DNA from: Croceivirga sp.
GTDB lineage: Bacteria; Bacteroidota; Bacteroidia; Flavobacteriales; Flavobacteriaceae
Direction: 5' to 3'
Length of the DNA stretch: 64,000 nucleotides
Assembly (NCBI GenBank): GCA_028284935.1
Contig: JANQQQ010000039.1
Location: forward strand, 310,001 to 374,000
In this document: positions 8,798 to 17,990 of the stretch, one piece after another
How the letters are laid out: each line of letters begins with the position of its first letter
Numbering within the stretch: position 1 is the stretch's first letter
Position numbers and translations under genes: made by a program
Notes under the pieces: model-generated
Database searches by the model: none
Seen by the model: the letters and a program-made list of their open reading frames with translations, nothing else
What the model was told of the DNA's origin: nothing

Positions 8798-11005
8798 CTA
8801 ATTCGTGAATTCCTTCAAAAGCCCACGTACTTTGGAAACCCCTTCCACATGGTACCTCGCATGTGTTTTTTTAAGTCCCACTTTTACGGTTATGGCATTT
8901 TGGGGAAGCTCCTGAAACATAAATTCGTCTGTCCAATCATCACCAATGGCAAAAACAAAATCATAATCATCCTCTCCCAACATCCTTACCGAAGCCCTTC
9001 CCTTGTTTACATTACTACTTTTTACTTCCATGACCTTATTCCCGTTCAAAACACTGATGTCATCATTGCCAATTAAGCTTGTCAATACCGTATTGAGTTC
9101 CGTGGCCCTTTTCTCCCCAAAATCCGGATCGGTATTTCGGTAGTGCCAGGCCAAAGAATAATTTTTTTCCTCAATAAAGGATCCTGGGGTACGATCCACA
9201 AAGGATTCCAGCACCGGCATAATTTTCTCCATCCATTCGCCCTTTACTTTTTCCAGGAGTCGGAACTCCTTTCCGTCTTTTGAAATCCACACACCGTGTT
9301 CGACAATCATATTATACTTTTTGTCCAGGAACCAGCGTGAAAAAGTTTCTTTGTCCCTACCGCTTATCAAAAATAAAGTAGTGTTTTCCTGATGGTGCAA
9401 TGCATCCAAAAGCTGATATAGTTCGTCATCAGGGGAAGCCTTTTGCGGGTCTTTATGAAACCCCGTCAACGTACCATCATAGTCCAAAAACAATAGCCTT
9501 TTCTTTGCGGTATTATATTTTGAAGTAATCCATTCCAAAATCTCTGGTGATATTTTTTGTGAAACGTAGGTTCCAGTTCCCTGCTTTTGGGATTTAAGGG
9601 AATCCATAAATTCATTGGCCCAGACTTCAACACTATAACGGCGCAACCTGTTTTGCAAAAACATGTTCCTTGCCATTTGCTCTTCTTTAGGCATGGTTAT
9701 GGCCCTTTTAAGGGTGTCTGCCTGTTGTTCAAAGTTATTTGGATTGATAAGCAAAGCTTCGTTCATTTCATACGCCGACCCCGCCATCTCACTCAAGATC
9801 AAGACTCCGGTTTTATCCGTTCTGGTGGCGATATATTCTTTGGCCACCAAATTCATTCCATCACGAAGGGGTGTGAGCCATGCGATATCTGAAGAGGTAT
9901 ACAGGTCGATAAGATTTTCGAATGGAAGGGAGCGATAAAAATACCAAATGGGAGTCCAGTTTACTGTGGATAGCTCCCCATTGATCCGGCCAACCAGCTC
10001 ATCAATTTCACGTTTAAGCAATTTGTATTGTGGAACGTTGGCCCTTGATGGAACCGCCAGGATGATGAGTCGCACCTTTTCTTTGTACTCCGGATATTTA
10101 TTTAAAAAATATTCAAAGGCATTAATACGCTTGGCGATGCCCTTACTATAATCCAAACGGTCAATGGATACGATGAGTTTGGTATCTGGAGCGGCTTTTT
10201 TGTGATTGTCCAGTTTCTTTTGAAGATCTGTTCGTTCTTTCCCTTTTAGGGCCGAGCTTTTTAGTGCGGCATTATGAAACTTATCATAATCAATACCCAT
10301 GGGAAAAGAATCGACCTTAATAACCCTGTTTTCCAAATAGATGTCATTAAAGCTCACATCCAGACCAAGCAGGCGTCTGACCGAACTTAAAAAATGCCGC
10401 TCGTAGTCATACGTATGGAACCCAATTAAATCCGAACCTAACAGGCCCTCCAAAACCTCTTCCCTCCACGGTAACGTCCTAAAAATTTCATACGAGGGAA
10501 AAGGGATATGCAAAAAGAAACCAATGGTGGCGTTGGGACGTTTTTCCTTAACCATCTGTGGGACCAACATCAACTGATAGTCATGGACCCAAATGATGTC
10601 ATTGTCATCTGCCTTTTCAAGAATGGCATCGGCAAATTTTTGATTTACGGATTTATAGATTTCCCAGAATTTTAGTTCAAACTCTGTATACTCCAGAAAA
10701 TAGTGGAAGAGGGGCCAAATGGTTCGATTGCTGAACCCAAAATAAAACCCGTCAATTTCATGTTGGGTCAAACCAACTTTTGAACAGCCATTTTCGGCCA
10801 AGGCTTTATCAATCTCCCCTTCCAATTCTGATGGAATGTCCTCTTTGGTCAATCCTGACCAACCTATCCATAGACTTTCACCTCCGTGGTGAACCGATTT
10901 CATTCCTGTGGCAAGACCTCCGACACTGGGTTGTGCCGACAAACCACCATCACTTATTTGCAATTGTACTGGTAGCCTATTGGAAATAATTATAGTTTTA
11001 CCCAT
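8798..11005 (-). CDS. otsAB: Bifunctional trehalose-6-phosphate synthase/phosphatase
   Basis: 735 residues in two parts. Residues 1 to about 470 are a GT20 trehalose-6-phosphate synthase: it opens TIIISNRLPVQL and contains WVHDYQLMLVPQMV, GFFLHIPFPSYEIFRTLPWR and RDGMNLVAKEYIA. From about residue 500 it is a HAD-family phosphatase with LFLDYDGTLTGF (nucleophile Asp) and GDDWTDEFMF near the end. It makes trehalose from UDP- or ADP-glucose and glucose-6-phosphate through trehalose-6-phosphate in one polypeptide, in the cytoplasm. Fused forms are common in Bacteroidota. It is divergent from a GH15 enzyme 99 nt away and heads a run of closely spaced genes, so it is probably part of an osmotic or desiccation response. 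Confidence 0.95.
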   Translation of the reverse strand: MGKTIIISNRLPVQLQISDGGLSAQPSVGGLATGMKSVHHGGESLWIGWSGLTKEDIPSELEGEIDKALAENGCSKVGLTQHEIDGFYFGFSNRTIWPLFHYFLEYTEFELKFWEIYKSVNQKFADAILEKADDNDIIWVHDYQLMLVPQMVKEKRPNATIGFFLHIPFPSYEIFRTLPWREEVLEGLLGSDLIGFHTYDYERHFLSSVRRLLGLDVSFNDIYLENRVIKVDSFPMGIDYDKFHNAALKSSALKGKERTDLQKKLDNHKKAAPDTKLIVSIDRLDYSKGIAKRINAFEYFLNKYPEYKEKVRLIILAVPSRANVPQYKLLKREIDELVGRINGELSTVNWTPIWYFYRSLPFENLIDLYTSSDIAWLTPLRDGMNLVAKEYIATRTDKTGVLILSEMAGSAYEMNEALLINPNNFEQQADTLKRAITMPKEEQMARNMFLQNRLRRYSVEVWANEFMDSLKSQKQGTGTYVSQKISPEILEWITSKYNTAKKRLLFLDYDGTLTGFHKDPQKASPDDELYQLLDALHHQENTTLFLISGRDKETFSRWFLDKKYNMIVEHGVWISKDGKEFRLLEKVKGEWMEKIMPVLESFVDRTPGSFIEEKNYSLAWHYRNTDPDFGEKRATELNTVLTSLIGNDDISVLNGNKVMEVKSSNVNKGRASVRMLGEDDYDFVFAIGDDWTDEFMFQELPQNAITVKVGLKKTHARYHVEGVSKVRGLLKEFTN

Positions 11006-11104
11006 AGGTTGGATTTTTTAAGGAAATTGAAATAAAAATGGTGTTTTTTCGATTATAAAGAAAGAAAAAACCTACAAATATCACCAAACGATAAGAACTT
11101 GCTT

Positions 11105-12904
11105 ATGGATAACCTAAATTACGGAATTATTGGCAACTGCCGAAGTGCGGCTTTAATTTCGGATACCGGTTCATTGGATTGGTGCTGCTTGCCCCAGTTT
11201 GATTCTTCTTCTGTTTTTGCCAAACTTCTGGATGATAAAAAAGGAGGGAATTTTGAGTTGATTACCAAATACAATTATGAAATAACCCAAAAATACCATC
11301 CTAATACGGCCATTTTGGTGACCCGCTTTTCCGATGGGGAAAATATTTTTGAACTACACGATTTCATGCCTCGCTACCATAAGCCCAATGGTAAATACAA
11401 CGCACCTCCGGAAATTATCAGGTATGTAAAGCACATATCGGGCGCGCCTAGGTTTACCGTGCAATATGACCCTAGATTGGAATATGGTAAGGGGGAAACC
11501 ACGCATCATGTTAAAGGTTCGTTCATTGTAAGCATTACCAGCAAACAACAATTTGATTCGCTTTTTCTTTATACCTCTTTCAATAAAAACCATGTCCTTC
11601 ATGGGGAAGAAATCACCTTAAGGGAAGACGGCTATTTTTTGGTCTGTTATAATGAGAAGATTTTACGTCCTTCCACGGAAAAGATTGCTTTGGAATTGGA
11701 GCGTACAAAGATTTATTGGTTGGATTGGGTGGACCGTACGCCAACGTACAAAAAGTTCAATTCCGAGATTATGCGCAGTGCCATTACCTTAAAAATGCTC
11801 ACGTACAACAAATCGGGTGCTGTTTTGGCGGCAGCCACCACCTCATTGCCTGAAACCATTGGCGAGGTTAGGAACTGGGATTACCGTTTCTGTTGGATAA
11901 GGGACGCGTCCATGGTCATCAAGGTGGTCTCTGAGTTGGGACATAAAAACAGTGCTAAGCGATTTCTACAGTTTATCATTGATTTGATGCCGGACAAGGA
12001 TGAGAAACTCCAAATTATGTATGGTATCAATGGTGAAAAAACGCTGACCGAGAAGACATTGGACCACTTGGATGGCTATAAAGGCTCAAAACCTGTGAGG
12101 GTTGGTAATGCTGCTTATAAACAAAAACAAAATGACATCTATGGCATCCTCATGGATGTCATCTACGAGCAATTGCTCCGTTTTAGCAATGACATAGAAA
12201 ACGGGGAGGAGTTGTGGAGTATTACCAAGGCCATTGTTTGGATTGTGGACAAGCACTGGCAAGAACCTGATAAGGGCATTTGGGAGTTTAGGGGGGAAGA
12301 CCGTCATTTTACGTTTTCCAAAGTACTCTGTTGGGTAGCCCTTGACCGGGCCATCAAGGTAGCCAAGATGTTTGGTAAACATCGTAAGATTGAAAAGTGG
12401 GCGGCCATTGAACAACACATCAAGGACGATATCATGGAAAATGCTTGGAATGAGGATGTCAAAGCATTTACCCAGTCCTATGGTTCCTATCATTTGGACG
12501 CTTCAGTATTGTTAATGGAGTCCTATGGATTTATCCATGCCAGGGACCCAAAGTTTGTGAGTACTGTAAAAGCTATTGAAAAAGACTTAAGCAATGATGG
12601 CTTGTTGTATCGCTATAAAAACGAGGATGATTTTGGTTTGCCTTCCTCATCCTTCACTATCTGTACCTTTTGGTTCATCAACGCCTTGTTTAAGATAGGG
12701 GAGGAGGATAAAGCGCTGGCCCAATTTGAGCAATTATTGAGTTACAGTAACCATTTAGGCTTATTTAGTGAGGATATCGATTTTAAGACCAAACGTTTAT
12801 TGGGCAATTTTCCACAAGCGTACTCCCATTTGGCTTTGATAGAGTGTGCCATCAATTTCTCACGAAAACAAAGTGAGGAAAAAATATTGGAATCCATCAG
12901 CTAA
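11105..12904 (+). CDS. Glycoside hydrolase family 15 protein (trehalase or glucoamylase type)
   Basis: I take the ATG at 11105 (599 residues, MDNLNYGIIGNCRSAALI) rather than the TTG two codons upstream. The N-terminal segment with GSLDWCCLPQFDSSSVFAKL is the beta-sandwich domain of bacterial GH15 enzymes. The (alpha/alpha)6 catalytic barrel follows, with NWDYRFCWIRDASM (substrate-binding W/R/D cluster) and PSSSFTICTFWFINAL. Family members hydrolyse alpha-glucosidic bonds with inversion; several with this domain layout are trehalases. Divergent placement against otsAB makes trehalose turnover the most likely role, but glucoamylase or isomaltose-type activity is possible. No signal peptide is seen, so it is cytoplasmic. 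The stop overlaps the convergent decarboxylase gene by 4 nt. Confidence 0.9.
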   Translation: MDNLNYGIIGNCRSAALISDTGSLDWCCLPQFDSSSVFAKLLDDKKGGNFELITKYNYEITQKYHPNTAILVTRFSDGENIFELHDFMPRYHKPNGKYNAPPEIIRYVKHISGAPRFTVQYDPRLEYGKGETTHHVKGSFIVSITSKQQFDSLFLYTSFNKNHVLHGEEITLREDGYFLVCYNEKILRPSTEKIALELERTKIYWLDWVDRTPTYKKFNSEIMRSAITLKMLTYNKSGAVLAAATTSLPETIGEVRNWDYRFCWIRDASMVIKVVSELGHKNSAKRFLQFIIDLMPDKDEKLQIMYGINGEKTLTEKTLDHLDGYKGSKPVRVGNAAYKQKQNDIYGILMDVIYEQLLRFSNDIENGEELWSITKAIVWIVDKHWQEPDKGIWEFRGEDRHFTFSKVLCWVALDRAIKVAKMFGKHRKIEKWAAIEQHIKDDIMENAWNEDVKAFTQSYGSYHLDASVLLMESYGFIHARDPKFVSTVKAIEKDLSNDGLLYRYKNEDDFGLPSSSFTICTFWFINALFKIGEEDKALAQFEQLLSYSNHLGLFSEDIDFKTKRLLGNFPQAYSHLALIECAINFSRKQSEEKILESIS

Positions 12905-14331
12905 ACTACGGTTTTAGCAACTGACTTTATTTTGTCCATGAGTTGTTTTAGGTGGTCCATTGAGGTAAAAGGGTTCATTAGGGTGGTCCTCAAATAATGA
13001 ATACCCCGTAGCTTGGTCTGTACGATATAGTATTCACCGTCCTCGAGAAGTGCTTGCCGAACTTTGGCGTTTAGCAGGTTCAATTCTAAAGATGTCTTTT
13101 CCTTTTGAACCAATCGAAAACATAGAATGTTTGATTGGGGAGAAGTGGCGATCTCGAAATGGGGATCGGCTATAAGAAGTGCTTCAAAAGTTCTAGCCAA
13201 ATCGTATTGGCGGGTTACAAATTCATCAAAAATGTCCTCCCCATAGCTTTTCAAAAGCATAAACCAATGAAGGCACATCATGGTTTTTGTGCATTCAAAG
13301 GTCTTCTTTCCGCTGTTGATCCAGTGTTCCTCCTCCTCATCATTCAATAAATAGTCCGCCTTTTGATTAAAGGTATGTTGGGAGTGCCAAGTGTTCTTGA
13401 AGAGCAATGCAGTAGTAATAGCAGGCATCATCATCATTTTATGGCCATCTATAACAACGGAATCCGCTTTTTCAATTCCATTAAGTAGGTGTCTGTATTT
13501 TTCGGAATAGATGGCTGCCCCACCATGGGCCCCATCAACGTGAAACCAAATCTGTTTTTCATGGGCAAATTGGGCTATAGCCTTTAAATTGTCATAGGCT
13601 CCTGTAGCTGTGGAAGGGGCAGAACCAATGATGGCAAAGATCTCAATCCCTTTGGATGTTGCGCTACCATAGTACTTTTCCAGTTGGGCAACGTCCATGC
13701 TGTAATTTTCCATTGATGGAATCTTGATTATTCCTTTTTCTCCCAAGCCCATAATTTTAGCTGCCCTATCCACACAATAGTGGGCTTCTTCACAAACCAT
13801 TATACCCAAGGGTTTGGTATGACCTTCATTCCATACATCGTGCTTTACAATCGCTTTTCTGGCCGAAAGCAAAGCGGTAAGGTTGGCCAAGGTCCCTCCT
13901 GAGGTAAGAAAGCCGGCAGCGTCTTTACCATACCCAATTTTTCTGCAAATACTATCGGTCACAATTTTTTCGATGGAAGAAGGCGACATCCCCATTTCAT
14001 AAACTGCCATACCGTTGTTTAAAAGTGCGCTCAGCATTCCTGTTAGTAGGGTAATGGGTGCTGTGGCTGCCACTTGATGTCCCAAATATTTTGGGTTATG
14101 GATATGGGTGGTGTGTTTCAGGATTTCGGCGGCTAAATCCTCTTTTTTCCCATTTTCGAAAAAGTATTCCCAGAACTCAAGTTCTTTTGCTGGTTCATTC
14201 CACTGGATGGTTTTCTTGTTTTTATTGGTGACCACTAGGTCAAGATGGTTGGAAATTTGATTCAAGACGGTCACCCCAAGTTCTTGAAAGTCAACGGGGT
14301 TGTACAATTTCTCTAAAAGCGATTCAGACAT
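12901..14331 (-). CDS. Group II pyridoxal-phosphate-dependent amino acid decarboxylase
   Basis: 476 residues of the aromatic-amino-acid/glutamate/2,4-diaminobutyrate decarboxylase family. TSGGTLANLTAL (about 143-154) binds PLP phosphate, HVDGAHGG puts D266 against the pyridine nitrogen, and DGHK places the Schiff-base lysine at K298. The segment after it is methionine-rich (KMMMMPAITT) where aromatic-amino-acid decarboxylases usually have Trp, so substrate prediction is unsafe; glutamate, aspartate, diaminobutyrate or an aromatic amino acid are all possible. It is followed on the minus strand by the convergent GH15 gene and starts 39 nt beyond the beta-oxidation operon terminator, so it needs its own promoter, which I could not identify. 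Confidence 0.88.
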   Translation of the reverse strand: MSESLLEKLYNPVDFQELGVTVLNQISNHLDLVVTNKNKKTIQWNEPAKELEFWEYFFENGKKEDLAAEILKHTTHIHNPKYLGHQVAATAPITLLTGMLSALLNNGMAVYEMGMSPSSIEKIVTDSICRKIGYGKDAAGFLTSGGTLANLTALLSARKAIVKHDVWNEGHTKPLGIMVCEEAHYCVDRAAKIMGLGEKGIIKIPSMENYSMDVAQLEKYYGSATSKGIEIFAIIGSAPSTATGAYDNLKAIAQFAHEKQIWFHVDGAHGGAAIYSEKYRHLLNGIEKADSVVIDGHKMMMMPAITTALLFKNTWHSQHTFNQKADYLLNDEEEEHWINSGKKTFECTKTMMCLHWFMLLKSYGEDIFDEFVTRQYDLARTFEALLIADPHFEIATSPQSNILCFRLVQKEKTSLELNLLNAKVRQALLEDGEYYIVQTKLRGIHYLRTTLMNPFTSMDHLKQLMDKIKSVAKTVV

Positions 14332-14369
14332 GCTGTAAAGCTAAAGGCTTTATTAACGATGAGCAACAA

Positions 14370-14400
14370 AAAACCGCCCACGATTCAGATGGGCGGTTTT
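14370..14400 (-). terminator. Rho-independent terminator of the beta-oxidation operon
   Basis: Perfect 11-bp inverted repeat (AAAACCGCCCA at 14370-14380 and its complement at 14390-14400) with a 9-nt loop. On the minus strand it is followed by a run of T residues. It lies 24 nt past the stop of the acyl-CoA dehydrogenase gene and separates that operon from the decarboxylase gene. Confidence 0.93.
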
Positions 14401-14423
14401 CACTTCCAACGAAGCTATTTGAA

Positions 14424-16235
14424 TTAGTCAAAGGTATAAGCGTTTTCACTGGCAACTTTGTCTGCAATCTGCGTGCGTAATGCCACAACATTGGGATAGT
14501 TGATGTATTTGGTAAATCGCTTAAGGCCCATTAGCATCATTTTCTGCTCGTCTCCTTCCGCAAATGATACAATGCCTTCACGACCCTTTCGGTTCACCGT
14601 CTCTACGGCATTGTATAAATACAATTTGGCCATGGCAATCTGTGTGGCTTGCGCCTCTTCGCCAAAGCGCTTTACATTTTTCTCAGTTCTGAGAATGGTG
14701 GACTCTGCCATATAGATTTCAATAAGAATATCCGAGGCGGCCGTTAACAATTGCTGGTGTTTCTCCAAATCAGGACCAAATTTTTGGGCAGCAGATCCCG
14801 CCACCATTAAAAAGACTTTTTTCAATCGGGCGATCATGTCCTTTTCTTCAGCAAAAGGCATAGAAAAGTCGGGCGTATCAAAAGAAGGGATGCCCATTAA
14901 TTCTTGACCCACAGCTGTTGCCGGCCCAAGTAGGTCCACATGACCCTTCATCGCTTTTTTCACCAACATGCCCACAGCAAGCATTCTATTGATTTCATTG
15001 GTACCCTCATAGATTCTGGCAATACGTGCGTCACGCCAAGCAGATTCCATAGGGGTTTCTTCGGAGAAGCCCATTCCCCCAAAGATTTGAATTCCTTCGT
15101 CAGAACAGTTTTGGATATCCTCTGATACAGCCACTTTTAATATGGAACATTCAACTGCGTATTCTTCCACCCCCTTGAGTTCGGCCTCTTGATGGGAATT
15201 CCCATCGGCCATCCTCATGGCGATTCGGTCCTCTATATTCTTTGCCGCTCGGTAACAGGCCGAGACCCCTGCATAGCAATTGGTGGCCATTTCAGCTATT
15301 TTCGCCTTGATAGCCCCAAAATTGATGATGGGCGTTTTAAATTGTCTGCGCTCATTGGCATAATTGATGGCATGATTGACCACCCTTCTTTGCGAGTCCA
15401 GACAGGCCGCTGCCAGTTTGATACGTCCAACATTCAAGGCGTTCATAGCAATTTTAAATCCGTTGCCGCGCTCCGAAAGCATGTTTTCCACAGGCACCTT
15501 GGTGTCATTGAAAAACACTTGTCTCGTGGATGATGCCCTTATGCCCAATTTATGTTCTTCCTCACCGAGGGTAATGCCATTGTTTGGGTCATTTTCGATA
15601 ATGAAACCTGTGATGTTCTTATCGTCTTCAATTCGCGCAAAGACGATAAAAAGCTGACAAAAACCGGCATTCGAAATCCACATTTTTTGTCCATTGATTT
15701 TATAGTGGGTGCCATCTTCTGATAGGGTAGCGGTCGTTTTGCCGGAATTAGCATCGCTACCCGCACCGGGTTCAGTCAAACAATAGGCTCCAAACCATTC
15801 GCCGGAAGCTAATTTTGGAACGTATTTTTTCTTTTGCTCCTCGGTTCCATAAAGGGTTATGGGCATGGTTCCAATACCTGTGTGCGCCCCAAATGCCGTG
15901 GAAAAGGAACCGGAACCACTGGAGATATATTCACATACCAACATCGTGGAGACAAAGCCCATTCCAAGGCCCTCGTACTCTTCTGGGACGGCGACACTTA
16001 AAAAGCCCAATTCACCGGCTTTTTTCATGCATGCTTCCGTATACCCATAATCTTTGGATTCGAATCTATCCCTATGCGCAACTATTTCACGATCATTGAA
16101 TTCCTTGACGGACTCCCGCATCATCTGTTGCTCCTCTGAAAAGTCCTCAGGCGCAAATACGTCTTCGCAGTCGGTTTCCCTTACTATAAATTGTCCACCG
16201 CGAAGGATTTCTTTCGTTAATGTTTCTGTACTCAT
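14424..16235 (-). CDS. Acyl-CoA dehydrogenase, long form with C-terminal extension
   Basis: 603 residues. The core carries the FAD/substrate motifs YCLTEPGAGSDANS and MWISNAGFCQLFIVFARI and the catalytic-base region near IQIFGGMGFSEETPMESAWRD, ending in RIARIYEGTNEINR. About 170 extra C-terminal residues form a helical extension like that of very-long-chain acyl-CoA dehydrogenases, common in Bacteroidota and absent from short- and medium-chain enzymes. It performs the first, FAD-dependent step of fatty-acid beta-oxidation, passing electrons to ETF. It is the last gene of the MarR-HCDH-thiolase operon (18 nt after the thiolase stop), and a strong terminator follows. Confidence 0.95.
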   Translation of the reverse strand: MSTETLTKEILRGGQFIVRETDCEDVFAPEDFSEEQQMMRESVKEFNDREIVAHRDRFESKDYGYTEACMKKAGELGFLSVAVPEEYEGLGMGFVSTMLVCEYISSGSGSFSTAFGAHTGIGTMPITLYGTEEQKKKYVPKLASGEWFGAYCLTEPGAGSDANSGKTTATLSEDGTHYKINGQKMWISNAGFCQLFIVFARIEDDKNITGFIIENDPNNGITLGEEEHKLGIRASSTRQVFFNDTKVPVENMLSERGNGFKIAMNALNVGRIKLAAACLDSQRRVVNHAINYANERRQFKTPIINFGAIKAKIAEMATNCYAGVSACYRAAKNIEDRIAMRMADGNSHQEAELKGVEEYAVECSILKVAVSEDIQNCSDEGIQIFGGMGFSEETPMESAWRDARIARIYEGTNEINRMLAVGMLVKKAMKGHVDLLGPATAVGQELMGIPSFDTPDFSMPFAEEKDMIARLKKVFLMVAGSAAQKFGPDLEKHQQLLTAASDILIEIYMAESTILRTEKNVKRFGEEAQATQIAMAKLYLYNAVETVNRKGREGIVSFAEGDEQKMMLMGLKRFTKYINYPNVVALRTQIADKVASENAYTFD

Positions 16236-16253
16236 CGCAATTATTTTTTAGTA

Positions 16254-17444
16254 TTAGTTTAAAAATTCAAATATCCCAGCGGCCCCTTGTCCGGTTCCAA
16301 CACACATGGTCACCATACCATGTTTTCCTTGCATGTTTCGTTTTCGCATCTCATCAAATAATTGAACCGAAAGCTTGGCACCCGTACAACCCAAGGGGTG
16401 GCCTAGGGCAATGGCACCTCCATTGACATTCACAATATCATTGTTCAGGCCTAGTTCGCGGATTACCGCCAAGGACTGTGACGCAAAGGCTTCGTTCAAT
16501 TCTATAAGTTCTATCTCCTCCTGTTTCATTCCTGCTTGCTTTAGCGCTTTTGGTACAGCGGCCACAGGGCCAATGCCCATGATTCGTGGAGGTACGCCAG
16601 CAGCAGCGTAACTTACCAATCTAGCCGCTGGTTCAAGATTTAGTTCCTTGACCATTTCTTCACTCATTACCATCACAAAGGCAGCCCCGTCGCTGGTCTG
16701 TGACGAGTTCCCAGCGGTGACGCTTCCGTTGGCAGCAAATACAGGCCGCAATTTGGCCAAGGCCTCTTTGGAAGTTCCCTTTCTCGGCCCTTCATCCTTG
16801 GTTATGGTAAATGTTCTATTGGCCTTTTTACCAGTTGCATCCACAAAGGTTTCCTCTACTTCAATAGGGGCTATTTGGTCTTGAAAACGGTCTTCGTCCA
16901 GTGCTCTTAGTGCCTTAACATGGGAATTATAGGCAAACTCATCTTGGTCTTCACGGGACACCTTGTATTCTTGTGCAACGGCCTCGGCCGTATTGCCCAT
17001 ACCCCAGTAATAGTCTTCATGTCCGGATTTTACCAAATCATAATTGAGTTCTGTCTTGAATCCGGTCATTGGGACTGAGCTCATACTTTCTACCCCTCCC
17101 GCAATAATACAATCGGCCATTCCCGCTTGTATTTTGGCCGTGGCAATCCCTATGGTTTCCAGTCCGGAAGAGCAAAAACGATTGACGGTGACCCCTGGTA
17201 CATCCACAATGTCCAATCCCATCAAGGAAATCAATCGGGCCATATTCAGACCCTGAGATCCTTCGGGCATTGCATTACCCACAATGACGTCATCAATACG
17301 TTTTTTATCAAAATCCGGTAAGTTCCCCATCATGTATTCTATGGTCTCAGCAGCCAGCTCATCTGCCCTTTTAAAACGGAAACCTCCTTTTTTGGACTTA
17401 CCAACAGCGGTTCTATATCCTTTGACTATATATGCGGTTTTCAT
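16254..17444 (-). CDS. Acetyl-CoA C-acyltransferase (thiolase)
   Basis: 396 residues, standard thiolase length. The nucleophilic cysteine is C91 in [12 protein letters not shown]; the other active-site signatures are [17 protein letters not shown] (His) and [10 protein letters not shown] (second Cys, near 380). It cleaves 3-ketoacyl-CoA to acetyl-CoA plus a shortened acyl-CoA, the last beta-oxidation step. Separate thiolase and HCDH/ECH subunits in one operon match the FadA/FadB division, although the partner here has the reverse domain order to E. coli FadB. It lies 3 nt after the 178-residue membrane-anchored protein. Confidence 0.96.
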   Translation of the reverse strand: MKTAYIVKGYRTAVGKSKKGGFRFKRADELAAETIEYMMGNLPDFDKKRIDDVIVGNAMPEGSQGLNMARLISLMGLDIVDVPGVTVNRFCSSGLETIGIATAKIQAGMADCIIAGGVESMSSVPMTGFKTELNYDLVKSGHEDYYWGMGNTAEAVAQEYKVSREDQDEFAYNSHVKALRALDEDRFQDQIAPIEVEETFVDATGKKANRTFTITKDEGPRKGTSKEALAKLRPVFAANGSVTAGNSSQTSDGAAFVMVMSEEMVKELNLEPAARLVSYAAAGVPPRIMGIGPVAAVPKALKQAGMKQEEIELIELNEAFASQSLAVIRELGLNNDIVNVNGGAIALGHPLGCTGAKLSVQLFDEMRKRNMQGKHGMVTMCVGTGQGAAGIFEFLN

Positions 17445-17447
17445 TTC

Positions 17448-17984
17448 TTAGTTTTTAAATTCTGTTTTAGCCTTAAATTCTTCTTTGTAATTCTTGTCAT
17501 CTTCGGAATCGTAATACCAATATTCATCCAATACTGATTTATACCCGACCCTCAATCTTAATTTTGGGATATTATCCACGATGATCTGCGTTTCGTCGTT
17601 ATAGGGCAGACCAAATAGCATGACTTCCTCTCCAGATGTGAACACATAATTGGCAATGGAAGTGTTCCTTAAAATATCATACCCAAAAGTCCGATCAGGA
17701 TTCATGGTATCGAACAGTACATCTTTGTCTTCCATAGGTATACCCTTGTAGTCCACCTGAACGGAGGTCACAATGGCCGGTCCAGTGCCTTTATTTATGA
17801 TTTTTATTCCAAAACCTTGACTGTCGTAGTGTTCCGTAACACTTAAGTAAGGCCATACCATCGACTTTTGCTGTGATTTCATGATACCAGCCTCATAAAT
17901 GGAGGTGACCATGGCGATGACACTGATCACCAACGCCATTATGGTTCCAATACTTTGGAGTCGATCCGTTCTGGTACTAGACAT
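17448..17984 (-). CDS. Unknown membrane-anchored protein inside the beta-oxidation operon
   Basis: 178 residues that I do not recognise. Residues about 11-32 form one hydrophobic helix (IGTIMALVISVIAMVTSIYE), placing the rest probably in the periplasm. The remainder is predicted mostly beta (LSVTEHYDSQGFGIKIINKG, IVTSVQVDYKG) and ends with a charged Lys/Glu/Asp tail. No catalytic motif is visible. It is embedded with gaps of 6 and 3 nt between the HCDH/ECH and thiolase genes, so it must be co-expressed with fatty-acid degradation, but its role there is unclear. Similar small single-helix proteins in Bacteroidota are annotated only as hypothetical. Confidence 0.75.
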   Translation of the reverse strand: MSSTRTDRLQSIGTIMALVISVIAMVTSIYEAGIMKSQQKSMVWPYLSVTEHYDSQGFGIKIINKGTGPAIVTSVQVDYKGIPMEDKDVLFDTMNPDRTFGYDILRNTSIANYVFTSGEEVMLFGLPYNDETQIIVDNIPKLRLRVGYKSVLDEYWYYDSEDDKNYKEEFKAKTEFKN

Positions 17985-17990
17985 AATTAT

